From Duganella sp. CF458 (GTDB lineage Bacteria; Pseudomonadota; Gammaproteobacteria; Burkholderiales; Burkholderiaceae_D), in NCBI RefSeq assembly GCF_900113115.1, contig NZ_FOOF01000003.1, forward strand, positions 310,001-374,000: 64,000 nt of DNA, read 5' to 3'. Shown in pieces: positions 17,072 through 25,786 of this stretch. Under the pieces are notes generated by a model. That model was not told the origin of the DNA and did not search any database. It saw nothing but the letters and a program-made list of their open reading frames with translations. The translations under genes were made by a program, and so were the position numbers. Position 1 is the stretch's first letter; each line of letters begins with the position of its first letter.

Positions 17072-18316
17072 TTACACGAAAACTTCGACCGCGGCCGGGT
17101 GGCTCAGGAACGCCGCCGGGCTGGCCGTGGCGCCATAGGCGCCCGATTGCAAGACCACCACCAGGTCGCCGGCCTGCGCCTGGCCCAGTTCCATCTGGTC
17201 GGCCAGCAGGTCGAGCGGGGTGCACAGCGGCCCCACCACCGAGGCCAGCTCGCGCGGGCCGCCGGCCACGCGGCTGCCGATCAGCACCGGATAATTCTTG
17301 CGGATCACCTGGCCGAAGTTGCCGGACGCCGACAGGTGATGGTGCAAGCCGCCGTCGGTCACCAGGAATACCTGGCCGCGCGACTCCTTGCGGTCGACCA
17401 CCCGGCACACATAGGCGCCGGCCTCGCCCACCAGGTAGCGGCCCAGCTCGATCACCACCTCGGCGCCCTGCAGGCGCGGCCGCACCTCGTCCATGATGCG
17501 CGCCAGGTTGTCGCCCACGGCAGCCAGGTCGAGCCGCTCCTCGCCCGGGAAATACGGGATGCCGAAGCCGCCGCCGATATTCAGGATGCGCGGCGCGCGC
17601 GGCGCCGCTTCGGCCAGGCGCAGCGCCAGCGCGAAGGTTTTCTGGTGGGCGTCCTGCAGCGCGGCCGCCTTCAGGTTCTGCGAGCCGCTGAAAATGTGGA
17701 AGCCGTAAAAATCAAGCCCCAGTGCGCCGATGCGCGCCAGCATGGCCGGCACGCGCTCGGCATCAACGCCGAACTGCTTGGGACCGCCGCCCATCTTCAT
17801 GCCCGACGATTTCAGTTCGAAGTCCGGATTGACCCGCACGTTCACCTTCGGCACGATGCCCAGGCGCCGGCCGATCACGGCGGCGCGCTCCATCTCGCCT
17901 TCCGATTCCAGGTTCAGCACGATACCGGCGGCAATCGCGCAGGACAGCTCGGCCTCGCCCTTGCCGGGACCGGCAAAGCTGATCTTGGCCGGCGCCATCA
18001 CGGTGTCGAGCGCCACCCGCAGCTCGCCGCCGGAAGCCACGTCGATGCCGTCGACCAGGGTGGCCAGGTGCTGCACCACGGCCGGCATCGGGTTGGCCTT
18101 CATGGCGTAATGCAGGTGCACGTCCGGCGGCAGGGCGGCGCGCAACTCGGCCACGCGCTGCGTCATGGCGGCGCGCGAGTAGGCGTAAAACGGGGTCTGG
18201 CCGACGCGCGCGGCCAGGCGCGGCAACGGGATGCCGCCGATCAGCAGGCAGTCGTCTTCGACCGCGAATTGCAGCAGCGGCGCGTGGGGCGGGCGGCGCG
18301 GGGCTTCCATGCTCAT
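17072..18316 (-). CDS. PLP-dependent decarboxylase, exosortase A system-associated
   Basis: A 414-residue fold-type III decarboxylase related to diaminopimelate/ornithine decarboxylase (LysA). The PLP lysine is K73 in HYAMKANP; the phosphate-binding loop is IGGGFGIPYF. The C-terminal GPLCTPLDLLA and LQSGAYG blocks are also present. The start overlaps the stop of the ligase gene by four bases. Members of this exosortase-linked subfamily (TIGR03099 type) have no assigned substrate. In context it would decarboxylate an amino acid, free or bound to the carrier protein. The resulting amine would go to the adjacent asparagine-synthase-like enzyme. That reaction order is inference. Confidence 0.93.
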   Translation of the reverse strand: MSMEAPRRPPHAPLLQFAVEDDCLLIGGIPLPRLAARVGQTPFYAYSRAAMTQRVAELRAALPPDVHLHYAMKANPMPAVVQHLATLVDGIDVASGGELRVALDTVMAPAKISFAGPGKGEAELSCAIAAGIVLNLESEGEMERAAVIGRRLGIVPKVNVRVNPDFELKSSGMKMGGGPKQFGVDAERVPAMLARIGALGLDFYGFHIFSGSQNLKAAALQDAHQKTFALALRLAEAAPRAPRILNIGGGFGIPYFPGEERLDLAAVGDNLARIMDEVRPRLQGAEVVIELGRYLVGEAGAYVCRVVDRKESRGQVFLVTDGGLHHHLSASGNFGQVIRKNYPVLIGSRVAGGPRELASVVGPLCTPLDLLADQMELGQAQAGDLVVVLQSGAYGATASPAAFLSHPAAVEVFV

Positions 18317-19896
18317 GCGCCCTCCGTGAAGATATTCGCATACTGGGTCGACAGCAGCTTGCGGTCGATCTTGCCGTTCGGGTTGCGCGGCAAAGGCGTG
18401 GCCGACACGATGACTTTCTGCGGCTGCATATAGGCCGGCAGGTGCGGCTTGACGGCCGCCAGCAGCTCGGCCTCGGTCAAGCTTTCGCCGGCACGCGGGA
18501 AAGCCAGCAGCACGATGGCCTGGCCCAGGCCCGGATGCTGGACGCCCAGCGCCGCCGCCTCGCCCACCTTGTCGCGCGCATACACCACTTCCTCCACCTC
18601 GGTCGGGCTGACGCGGTAGCCGGACGTCTTGATCATTTCATCGTTGCGGCTGATGAAGTAGAGGAAGCCCTCGTCGTCGCGGCGCACGATATCGCCCGAC
18701 CACACGGCCATCTCGACCAGCGGCAAGCCATACTGCGGCGAGACATACGGCTTGAAGCGCTCGGCCGTCTTGGCCGGGTCGTTCCAGTAGCCCAGCGAAA
18801 CCAGGGCGCCGCGGTGCACCAGCTCGCCCGGCTCGTGCGGCGCGCACTCGCTGCCGTCGGGGCGCAACACCATCACTTCGGCATTCGGGATCGCCTTGCC
18901 CATCGAGTCGGGGCGGCGTGCCAGTTCGGACGGCGGCAGATAGGTCGAGCGGAACGCCTCGGTCAAGCCATACATCAGGAACGGCTGGGCACGCGGCAGC
19001 GCGGCGCGCAGCGCGTCGAGGGTGGCGCGCTGCATGGCGCCGCCCGAATTGGTCAGGTAGCGCAGCGTGCAGTCGGCCGGCCAGGCCAGCGGCGCCAGCT
19101 GGATCCACAGCGGCGGCACGGCCGCCAGGCCGGTGATCTTTTCCGCCACCACGGCTTTCAGCACGTCGTTGGCAAACAGGTGGTTGATCAGGACGGCGGT
19201 GGCGCCGACGCGGAAGGCCGTGCTCAGCTGCGACAAGCCATAGTCGAACGACAGCGGCAGCACGGCCAGCAGGCGGTCGGCCGCGGTGTTTTCCAGGTAG
19301 CTCGAGACGCTGACGGCGCCGGCCACCATATTGCGGTGCGACAGCACCACGCCCTTCGGGCGGCCGGTGCTGCCCGAGGTGTACAGGATGGCGGCCATAT
19401 CGGTATCGATGCAGCGGTGCGGCACGGCCGGCGGCGCCTCCTGCATCGCGGCCGCCCACGGCAGCACGTGCAGGTGCGGCAAGGCGGGCAAGTCGTGCGT
19501 CTTGCCGGTCACGATCACGGTATGCAAGTCGGGGCAGGACGGCAGCGTGTCGGCCAGCAGCCGCAGGCGGTCGGCCGAGGTGACCAGCACCCGCACATTG
19601 CAGTCGCCCAGGATGTAGCCGACCTGCTCCGGCTTGAGCAGCGGGTTGACCGGCACGAACACGCCGCCGGCGCGGGCCGCGCCGAACATGGCAGCCACGT
19701 TCTCGATATTCTTTTCCAGGTAGACCGCGACCCGTTCGCTGCGCTGCAGGCCGCGCGCCAGCAGGCCATGGGCGGCGTCTTGCACGGCAGCGGCCAGGGC
19801 GGCATAGTCGAGGCGGCGCTCGCCATACACCAGGGCCTCGGCCTGCGGCGTACGTTGCGCCGAAGCAAAAATAAATTGATGGATCAGGTCGCTCAT
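18313..19896 (-). CDS. AMP-forming acyl-CoA ligase, exosortase A system-associated
   Basis: A 527-residue ANL-superfamily enzyme. The P-loop LYTSGSTGRPKG is at residues about 171-182, the adenine-contact YGLTE motif is in the middle and the catalytic C-terminal Lys is in NGKIDRKLL. It adenylates a carboxylic or amino acid and passes it to CoA or to a phosphopantetheine carrier. Here an acyl carrier protein is encoded in the divergent operon (22530-22778), so carrier loading is likely. It is the first gene of the leftward operon ligase-decarboxylase-amidotransferase-prsT. The promoter must lie in the 137-base gap to the divergent ATP-grasp gene. Substrate is not predictable by eye. Confidence 0.93.
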   Translation of the reverse strand: MSDLIHQFIFASAQRTPQAEALVYGERRLDYAALAAAVQDAAHGLLARGLQRSERVAVYLEKNIENVAAMFGAARAGGVFVPVNPLLKPEQVGYILGDCNVRVLVTSADRLRLLADTLPSCPDLHTVIVTGKTHDLPALPHLHVLPWAAAMQEAPPAVPHRCIDTDMAAILYTSGSTGRPKGVVLSHRNMVAGAVSVSSYLENTAADRLLAVLPLSFDYGLSQLSTAFRVGATAVLINHLFANDVLKAVVAEKITGLAAVPPLWIQLAPLAWPADCTLRYLTNSGGAMQRATLDALRAALPRAQPFLMYGLTEAFRSTYLPPSELARRPDSMGKAIPNAEVMVLRPDGSECAPHEPGELVHRGALVSLGYWNDPAKTAERFKPYVSPQYGLPLVEMAVWSGDIVRRDDEGFLYFISRNDEMIKTSGYRVSPTEVEEVVYARDKVGEAAALGVQHPGLGQAIVLLAFPRAGESLTEAELLAAVKPHLPAYMQPQKVIVSATPLPRNPNGKIDRKLLSTQYANIFTEGA

Positions 19897-19985
19897 ATTA
19901 CTTCGTCAATAGGGATTGCATTAATTATATTGCAAAATTATAGGATCCTTGCCGTACATCATGCCCGCAGCACGGCGCAAATGCG

Positions 19986-20003
19986 GGATTGTTGCAACAA
20001 TCC
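19986..20003. promoter_or_regulatory. Perfect 18-bp palindrome between divergent operons
   Basis: GGATTGTTGCAACAATCC is a complete dyad with no spacer, lying in the 137-base region between the two divergent exosortase-associated operons. Its centre is 39 bases from the rightward start and about 98 from the leftward start. This is the form expected of an operator for a dimeric regulator acting on both operons. I see no convincing -24/-12 promoter in the gap. A TATAAT reads on the minus strand without a good -35. Confidence 0.55.
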
Positions 20004-20033
20004 ACGCACAAGCCAGAGTATTGCATTTAATAT

Positions 20034-22361
20034 ATGGTTTTCTGTGCAAAATCAATCCGCGTTGTGAAAAATCCTGTTAGCCCCCCGTCGCCGCCGAAGC
20101 CGGCCATCGCCCTGGTTGTCGGCTTGTGCAGCCACGGTTTGTCCGTGGTGCGCGGCTTGCACGACGCGGGAGTCGAAGTGTACGCGCTGGAGAAGGATGC
20201 GTGGCGGCCCGGCGTGCGCAGCAATGCCATCGTGCGCACTTTCCTGTGCAGCGAAGCGGAGATGGCCGACCTGGTGCCGACCCTGGCCGCCTTGCGCGCC
20301 CGCTTGCCGGCCGAGCGCCAGGTGGTGCTGTTCCCCAGCAACGACACCCATGTGCGCCAGATGGGCGAGGGGGTCGAGCAGCTGCGGCCGCATTACCTGC
20401 TGAGCTGGGCCGGCTGCGTGGCCGATGTCTTGCGCCTGCAGCGCAAGAATGAACTGGAGCAGGCCGCCCGCAGCCAGGGCTTGAATTATCCCCGTTCCGC
20501 CACCCTGCGCGAGGTCGCTGCGGCCGAGGCGGCGGTGGCCGGCTTCCGTTACCCGGTCATCTTGAAACCGGCGCGCCCGCTGTCCTCGTTCAAGACGGCC
20601 CTGGCGCACACCCTGCCGGAACTGCTGGCCCTGCTGCAGCGCTACCAGGGCGATTTGCCGATCCTGGCCCAGGAATACATCGCCGGCGGCGACCAGAGCC
20701 TGTACTTCGGCGCCCTGGTGCTCGACCGCGGCAAGGTGGTGCAGGAAATGGTCGGGCGCAAGATCGCCTCCTTCCCGCCCGCGCGCGGCCAGACCACGGT
20801 GGCGGAAAGCGTCGACGCGCCGGAAGTGCTGGCCTTGACGCGCCAGTTCTTCGCCGGCCTCGCGATGTCGGGCCCGGTGTCGCTCGAGCTCAAGCGCGCG
20901 CCGGACGGCAGCTTCTGGGTCATCGAGCCGACCGTCGGGCGCACCGACTTCTGGCTCGAGCTGTGCGTGGCGGCCGGCTTCAACCAGGTGCACCAGGAAT
21001 ACCAGCTGGCCCTGGGCCAGGCGGCCCAGCCTGGCACCTGGCGCGGCCCGGTCACCTGGTTCGATGCCGAAAACGATACCCTGTCCTACTGGCGCGCCGT
21101 GCGCGCCCAGCGCACGCTGCGCCCCTACGGCGGCAAGCGGCCAGCCTTTACCTACTGGCGCGCCGGCGACCCGCGGCCCTTCCTGCAGGCGTGCCGGGTC
21201 GGCCTGGCGTGGCGCTTGCGGGCGCGCCTGCAGCGCCTGGCCGGCAGCGCGCGCGCACCGCGCAACCCTGCGCTGCGCGTGCGCGAGCTGCCGATGGACC
21301 AGCCGCTGCCGCCCGAGCTGGCGGACTGGCTGCGCGCGCACCAGCCCGACCCGCTGTTCTGCACCCTGGACTGGTATCAAGCGCTGGTGCGCTTCGAGCG
21401 CGAAGTGCATCCGGCCAGCGGCCGCCGCTTCAGCTGGCTGTTTGTCTGGCGCGGCGAGCAGCCTTGCCTGGCGGTGCCGGTCGAACGGCTGCCGGGCCTG
21501 CTGCGCAGCATGGAGGTGCGACTGCTGAGCAATTTCTATTCCCCCTGCGTCGGCCTGTTTGCCGATCGCGGCCAGCTGTCCGCGGCGGAAGGCTGGCAAT
21601 TGCTGCTGCAGGCGCTCGACCAGCTGGACAAGGGCTGGCTCAAGCTGAGCGCAGCGCCGGCCAGCCTGGCGCAAGCCGAACAGGCCAGCGAAGGCCTGGC
21701 CGCCTGCGGCCACACCATGCTGCAGGTGCCGCTGTCGGCCAATTACTCGGCCTATGCGCCGGACCTGGACAGCTACTGGGCCAAGCGCCCGTCCCAGCTC
21801 TTGAACACCCTCAAGCGCAAAGGCCGGGCGCTGGCCCGCGAAGCGCACCGCTTCGAGGTGGTGACCGCGCCGACCCGGGAACAGGTCGAGCATTACTGGT
21901 CGACCTACAGCCATAGCTGGAAGGGGCGCGAGCCGTCGCGCTCCTTCATCGACTGGCTGATGCAGTGGAGCGCGGCGCGCGGCTATCTGCGCCTGGGCCT
22001 GCTGTACCTGGACCGGCAGGTGGTGGCCAGCCAGCTCTGGCTGGTCAACGACGGGGTGGCCCATATCTTCAAGCTGGCCCAGGATTGCAATGCCGACCGC
22101 TTCTCGCCCGGCAGCCTGCTGACCGGCCACCTGATCGACTACGTATACCGCCACGACCAGGTCGAGCGCATCGATTTCATGCTGGGCGCCGACCCCTACA
22201 AGGGGCTCTGGATGGAGCAGGAAAATCCCTGCTTTACGCTGGAGGTGCTGAACCGGCGCCATGTGCTGGCACCGGCGCTGCGGCTGTACCTGGCGCTGCG
22301 CGGCCTGTTGCGCCAACGGCGCGCCGGCAGCGCCAGCGAACTGGCCGGCGCGCCGGGCTGA
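20034..22361 (+). CDS. ATP-grasp ligase fused to FemAB/BioF2-like GNAT acyltransferase
   Basis: A 775-residue two-domain protein. Residues about 20-330 are an ATP-grasp module of the carbamoyl-phosphate-synthase-like kind (YPVILKPARPLSSFKT, EYIAGGDQSLYFG, LELKRAPDGSFWVIEPTVGRTD). Residues about 430-760 resemble the BioF2-like acetyltransferase fold: RPSQLLNTLKRKGRALAREAHRF, then VASQLWLVNDGVAHIFKLAQD. ATP-grasp enzymes join a carboxylate to an amine through an acyl phosphate; the second domain would transfer an acyl or aminoacyl group. The fusion thus makes and moves an amide-linked group. The ATG at 20034 has no Shine-Dalgarno site, and a GTG at 20064 is an alternative start. It heads the rightward operon. 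Confidence 0.82.
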   Translation: MVFCAKSIRVVKNPVSPPSPPKPAIALVVGLCSHGLSVVRGLHDAGVEVYALEKDAWRPGVRSNAIVRTFLCSEAEMADLVPTLAALRARLPAERQVVLFPSNDTHVRQMGEGVEQLRPHYLLSWAGCVADVLRLQRKNELEQAARSQGLNYPRSATLREVAAAEAAVAGFRYPVILKPARPLSSFKTALAHTLPELLALLQRYQGDLPILAQEYIAGGDQSLYFGALVLDRGKVVQEMVGRKIASFPPARGQTTVAESVDAPEVLALTRQFFAGLAMSGPVSLELKRAPDGSFWVIEPTVGRTDFWLELCVAAGFNQVHQEYQLALGQAAQPGTWRGPVTWFDAENDTLSYWRAVRAQRTLRPYGGKRPAFTYWRAGDPRPFLQACRVGLAWRLRARLQRLAGSARAPRNPALRVRELPMDQPLPPELADWLRAHQPDPLFCTLDWYQALVRFEREVHPASGRRFSWLFVWRGEQPCLAVPVERLPGLLRSMEVRLLSNFYSPCVGLFADRGQLSAAEGWQLLLQALDQLDKGWLKLSAAPASLAQAEQASEGLAACGHTMLQVPLSANYSAYAPDLDSYWAKRPSQLLNTLKRKGRALAREAHRFEVVTAPTREQVEHYWSTYSHSWKGREPSRSFIDWLMQWSAARGYLRLGLLYLDRQVVASQLWLVNDGVAHIFKLAQDCNADRFSPGSLLTGHLIDYVYRHDQVERIDFMLGADPYKGLWMEQENPCFTLEVLNRRHVLAPALRLYLALRGLLRQRRAGSASELAGAPG

Positions 22362-22529
22362 GCGCGGGCCGGCGCCACAACCGGGCGCGCGCCCTTTCCA
22401 TAAACGACAACAATGATGCACAATATGCAATTGAGGCCAGACATGGCCGCCGGCCCCCGGCCGGCGCGCTGGACCGGGAAAAAGCGGACCATGTACCATG
22501 TCACTTTTATTGCTGCTACGGAGTAACGC

Positions 22530-22778
22530 ATGTATTTGGAAGAAGTGAAGACCATCCTGACCGATGTGCTGGCCCTCGGTCCCGCCGGCCGCAGCCTGAA
22601 CGAGCACTCGGCCCTGCTGGGCAGCCTGCCCGAGCTCGATTCAATGGCGGTGGTGCAGCTGATCGGCGCCCTGGAAGAACAGTTCGGCTTCACCATCGAC
22701 GACGACGAGATCGACGCCGCCACCTTTGCCACCCTGGGCAGCCTGGCCGCCTTCGTGCAGCACAAGCTGACTGCATAA
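22530..22778 (+). CDS. Acyl carrier protein, XrtA system-associated
   Basis: An 82-residue acidic helical protein with the phosphopantetheine site LDSMA (Ser38) at the start of helix II, as in all ACP/PCP domains. GGAG lies 7 bases before the ATG. The stop overlaps the hydrolase start by one base. It is a discrete carrier, not part of a synthase, and would be loaded by the divergently encoded AMP ligase. A 168-base gap separates it from the ATP-grasp gene, so a promoter could lie there, but I see no strong one. Confidence 0.93.
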   Translation: MYLEEVKTILTDVLALGPAGRSLNEHSALLGSLPELDSMAVVQLIGALEEQFGFTIDDDEIDAATFATLGSLAAFVQHKLTA

Positions 22779-23617
22779 TGCCGGCGCCGGTGCAGCCTTT
22801 GTTCCTCGGCCAGGGCAGCGCAGCCCGCTTCGGGCTGTACCACGCCCCGGCCGCGCCGTGCCGCGGCGCCTGGCTGTACCTGCCGCCGTTCGGCGAGGAA
22901 ATGAACAAGGCGCGCCGCATGGCAGCGCTGCAGGCGGCCGCCCTGGCGCGCCAGGGTTATGCGGTGCTGCAGCTCGACCCGCATGGCTGCGGCGACAGCG
23001 CCGGCGATTTCGGCGATGCCAGCTGGGACAGCTGGCTGGCCGACGTCGCCAGCGGCCTGCACTGGCTGGCCACCACCCTTGGCGCGGCACTGCCGCAGCC
23101 GCCCGGCCTGTGGGGCTTGCGCCTGGGCGCCCTGCTGGCGCTCGACTACGCCAGCCGGGCCGGCGCCGCCCCGGCCGCCCTGTTGCTGTGGCAACCGGTG
23201 CTGCAGGGCAGCGCCCACCTGACCCAATTCCTGCGCCTGCAGGTGGCGGCCGAGATGCTGGGGGAGCAGCGCGCCGCAGGCGGCACCGCCAGCCTGCGCG
23301 CCGCCCTGGCGCGCGGCGACACCCTGGAAATCGCCGGCTATGCGCTGGCGCCCGCCCTGGCGCTGGGCTTCGACGGCCTGGACGCGGCCCGCCTGGTGCC
23401 GCCCTGCCCGGTGCACTGGTGCGAGGTGGTGGCGGCACCCGGCCGCCCGCTGCCGCCGGCCGCGGCGCGCGTGCTGCAGGCCTGGCAGGACGCCGGCGCC
23501 ACCGTGACCGTGCGGCTGGCGCCCGGCCCGCAGTTCTGGGCCACCCAGGAGCTGGCCGAAGCGCCGGCCCTGCTGGCGGCCACCGGCGCGGTGCTGGAGC
23601 AGGCGTGCCATGCTTGA
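22778..23617 (+). CDS. Alpha/beta hydrolase-fold protein, exosortase A system-associated (hydrolase 2 type), nucleophile replaced by Arg
   Basis: A 279-residue alpha/beta-hydrolase fold protein. The early LPPFGEEMNKARR loop and LDPHGCGDSAGDF strand-turn are those of the exosortase-linked hydrolase 2 family. At the nucleophile elbow the usual G-x-S-x-G reads GLRLG (residues 113-117), so Arg115 takes the place of Ser. Simple serine hydrolysis is therefore unlikely; the protein may bind an acyl ligand or assist its neighbour. It shares one base with the ACP stop and overlaps hydrolase 1 by eight. Tight coupling to a carrier protein suggests action on a carrier-bound intermediate. Confidence 0.85.
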   Translation: MPAPVQPLFLGQGSAARFGLYHAPAAPCRGAWLYLPPFGEEMNKARRMAALQAAALARQGYAVLQLDPHGCGDSAGDFGDASWDSWLADVASGLHWLATTLGAALPQPPGLWGLRLGALLALDYASRAGAAPAALLLWQPVLQGSAHLTQFLRLQVAAEMLGEQRAAGGTASLRAALARGDTLEIAGYALAPALALGFDGLDAARLVPPCPVHWCEVVAAPGRPLPPAAARVLQAWQDAGATVTVRLAPGPQFWATQELAEAPALLAATGAVLEQACHA

Positions 23618-24500
23618 CGAGCGCGCCCTCAGCTTTGCCTGCCGCGGCGAGACCCTGGTCGGCATCCTCAGCCCGACCGCCGGCCCCGCCACGCGCGGCG
23701 TGCTGGTGATTGTCGGGGGGCCGCAGTACCGCGCCGGCAGCCATCGCCAGTTCACCCTGCTGGCGCGCGCGCTGGCCGCGCGCGGCATCCCGGTGCTGCG
23801 CTTCGATTACCGCGGCCTGGGCGACAGCGCGGGCGCCGCGCGCAGCTTCGACCAGGTGGACGAGGATATCGGCGCCGCCATCGACGCGTTCCAGGCGGCC
23901 TTGCCGGGCTTGCGCGACGTGGTGTTGTGGGGCTTGTGCGACGGCGCCGCCGCCGCCCTGTTTTATGGCCACCGCGATGCGCGCGTGCGCGGCCTGGTGC
24001 TGCTCAACCCCTGGGCCCGCACCGCCGCCGGCCTGGCGCGCAGCACGCTGAAGCACTATTACTGGCAGCGCCTGCGCGACCCGGCGCTGTGGCGCAAGCT
24101 GTTCAGCGGCCGCTTGGCCGCCGGGGCGGCGCTGCGCTCGATGCTCGGCCTGCTGGGCGCGGCGCGCCGCCCGGCGGCGGCAGCGGCGGCAACAGCGGCC
24201 GTGGCGCCAGCGCCGTTGCCGCGCGACGGCAGCGCGCCGCCGCTCAGTGCCGACTTGCCGGCGCGCCTGCTGGACGCGATGCAACGCTTCCAGGGCCGCG
24301 TCCTGTTCATTTTCAGTGGCGCCGACCTGACGGCGCAGGAGTTTCTCGACATGACCAAGGCTTCGCGCCGCTGGCAGCAACTGCTGGCGGCCCCAACCGT
24401 GCAGCAGCAGACGCTGGCGGCGGCCGACCATACTTTCTCCACCCGCGCCTGGCGCGACCAGGTGGCCGACTGGACCGCGCAATGGGTGCAGGCATGGTAA
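23610..24500 (+). CDS. Alpha/beta hydrolase, exosortase A system-associated (hydrolase 1 type), Cys nucleophile
   Basis: A 296-residue alpha/beta hydrolase. The oxyanion region is VIVGGPQYRAGSHRQF and the nucleophile elbow is GLCDG (residues 108-112), giving Cys110 as nucleophile, as in dienelactone hydrolases. FSGADLTAQEF supplies a likely Asp and AADHTFST the catalytic His. So unlike its neighbour it has a full Cys-Asp-His triad. Family members occur with exosortase A and an ACP, and a thioesterase or acyltransferase role on the ACP-bound group is the plain inference. The gene overlaps hydrolase 2 upstream and the glycosyltransferase downstream (7 bases). Confidence 0.87.
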   Translation: MLDERALSFACRGETLVGILSPTAGPATRGVLVIVGGPQYRAGSHRQFTLLARALAARGIPVLRFDYRGLGDSAGAARSFDQVDEDIGAAIDAFQAALPGLRDVVLWGLCDGAAAALFYGHRDARVRGLVLLNPWARTAAGLARSTLKHYYWQRLRDPALWRKLFSGRLAAGAALRSMLGLLGAARRPAAAAAATAAVAPAPLPRDGSAPPLSADLPARLLDAMQRFQGRVLFIFSGADLTAQEFLDMTKASRRWQQLLAAPTVQQQTLAAADHTFSTRAWRDQVADWTAQWVQAW

Positions 24501-25786
24501 AGCGCGTGCTGATGGTGGCGTTCCACTTCCCGCCGCTGCGCGGCAGCAGCGGCATCCAGCGCACGCTGAAGTTCGCCCAGTACCTGCCGGCCCTGGGCTG
24601 GCAGCCGCTGGTGCTGTCGGCGCACCCGCGCGCCTATGCCAACCAGGGCCCCGACCAGTTGGCGGAGATCCCGCCGGAAGCGGTGGTCAAGCGCGCCTTT
24701 GCCATCGATTCCGGGCGCCACCTGGCTTGGCGCGGGCGCTACCTCGGCTTCATGGCCTGGCCCGACCGCTTTGTCGGCTGGTGCCTGGGCGCCGTACCGG
24801 CCGGGCTGTCGCTGGTGCGCCAATACCGCCCGCAAGTGCTGTGGAGCACCTACCCGATCGCCAGCGCGACCCTGATCGGCCTGCTGCTGCACAAGCTGAC
24901 CCGCCTGCCCTGGGTGGTCGACTTGCGCGACCCGATGACCGACACCAATTACCCGCGCGACCCGAAGGTGCGCGCGCTGTGGCGCTGGATCGAGCGCAAG
25001 GCGGTGCACAATGCCGCGCTGGTGGTGTGCAATACGCCCAGCGCGGTGGTGACCTACACCACGCGCTATCCGCACCTGCCGCGCAGCCGCTTCGCCATGC
25101 TGGAAAACGGCTACGACGAGGAGAACTTCCGCCACGCCGGCGCCCAGGCCGCCGGCAGCGCGCGCCCGGCCGGCCGGCCGTTCACCCTGGTCCACAGCGG
25201 CATCATCTACCCGTCCGAACGCGATCCGGTGCCGCTGGTGCGCGCCCTGTCCGAACTGAAGGCGGCCGGCGCCATCGATGCCAGCCAGTTGCACATCGTG
25301 CTGCGCGCCACCGCCCACGACGACTACGTCAGCGCCCTGCTGGCCGAATACGGGATCGGCGACCTGGTCAGCCTGGCGCCGCACGTGCCCTACCAGGCGG
25401 CGCTGGCGGAAATGCTGTCGGCCGACGGCTTGCTGGTGCTGCAAGCGAGCAACTGCAACCACCAGATCCCGGCCAAGTTGTACGAATACCTGCGCGCCGG
25501 GCGGCCGATCCTGGCCCTGACCGATGCCGCCGGCGATACCGCCGCCACCTTGCGCGCGGCCGGGGTCGATACCATCGCCCCGCTGGACGACAGCGCCGGC
25601 ATCCAGCGCGGCCTGCTGCATTTCCTGCAACTGGCGCGCGCCGGCCGCGCACCGCTGCCGGCGCCAGCCGCCGTGGCAGCCGCGTCGCGCCAGGCGCGCA
25701 CGGTCGAACTGGCACGCATGCTTGACAGCTTGCTGCCCCAATCGCAGCCCCTGCCGGCCCCGGCCGGCTCCACGGAGGAAGCATGA
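24494..25786 (+). CDS. GT4-like glycosyltransferase
   Basis: A 430-residue GT-B glycosyltransferase starting at ATG 24494 (MVKRVLMVAFHFPPLRGSSGIQR), which overlaps the hydrolase stop; an in-frame open stretch upstream is not coding. The N-terminal acceptor domain has the PP.RGS.G motif of family 4 enzymes. The donor domain has LVHSGIIYPSERD and the E-x7-E-like block IPAKLYEYLRAGRPILAL. It would add a sugar to a lipid-linked oligosaccharide on the cytoplasmic face of the inner membrane. The stop overlaps the TPR protein start by four bases, so it is in the same operon. Sugar donor unknown. Confidence 0.87.
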   Translation: MVKRVLMVAFHFPPLRGSSGIQRTLKFAQYLPALGWQPLVLSAHPRAYANQGPDQLAEIPPEAVVKRAFAIDSGRHLAWRGRYLGFMAWPDRFVGWCLGAVPAGLSLVRQYRPQVLWSTYPIASATLIGLLLHKLTRLPWVVDLRDPMTDTNYPRDPKVRALWRWIERKAVHNAALVVCNTPSAVVTYTTRYPHLPRSRFAMLENGYDEENFRHAGAQAAGSARPAGRPFTLVHSGIIYPSERDPVPLVRALSELKAAGAIDASQLHIVLRATAHDDYVSALLAEYGIGDLVSLAPHVPYQAALAEMLSADGLLVLQASNCNHQIPAKLYEYLRAGRPILALTDAAGDTAATLRAAGVDTIAPLDDSAGIQRGLLHFLQLARAGRAPLPAPAAVAAASRQARTVELARMLDSLLPQSQPLPAPAGSTEEA

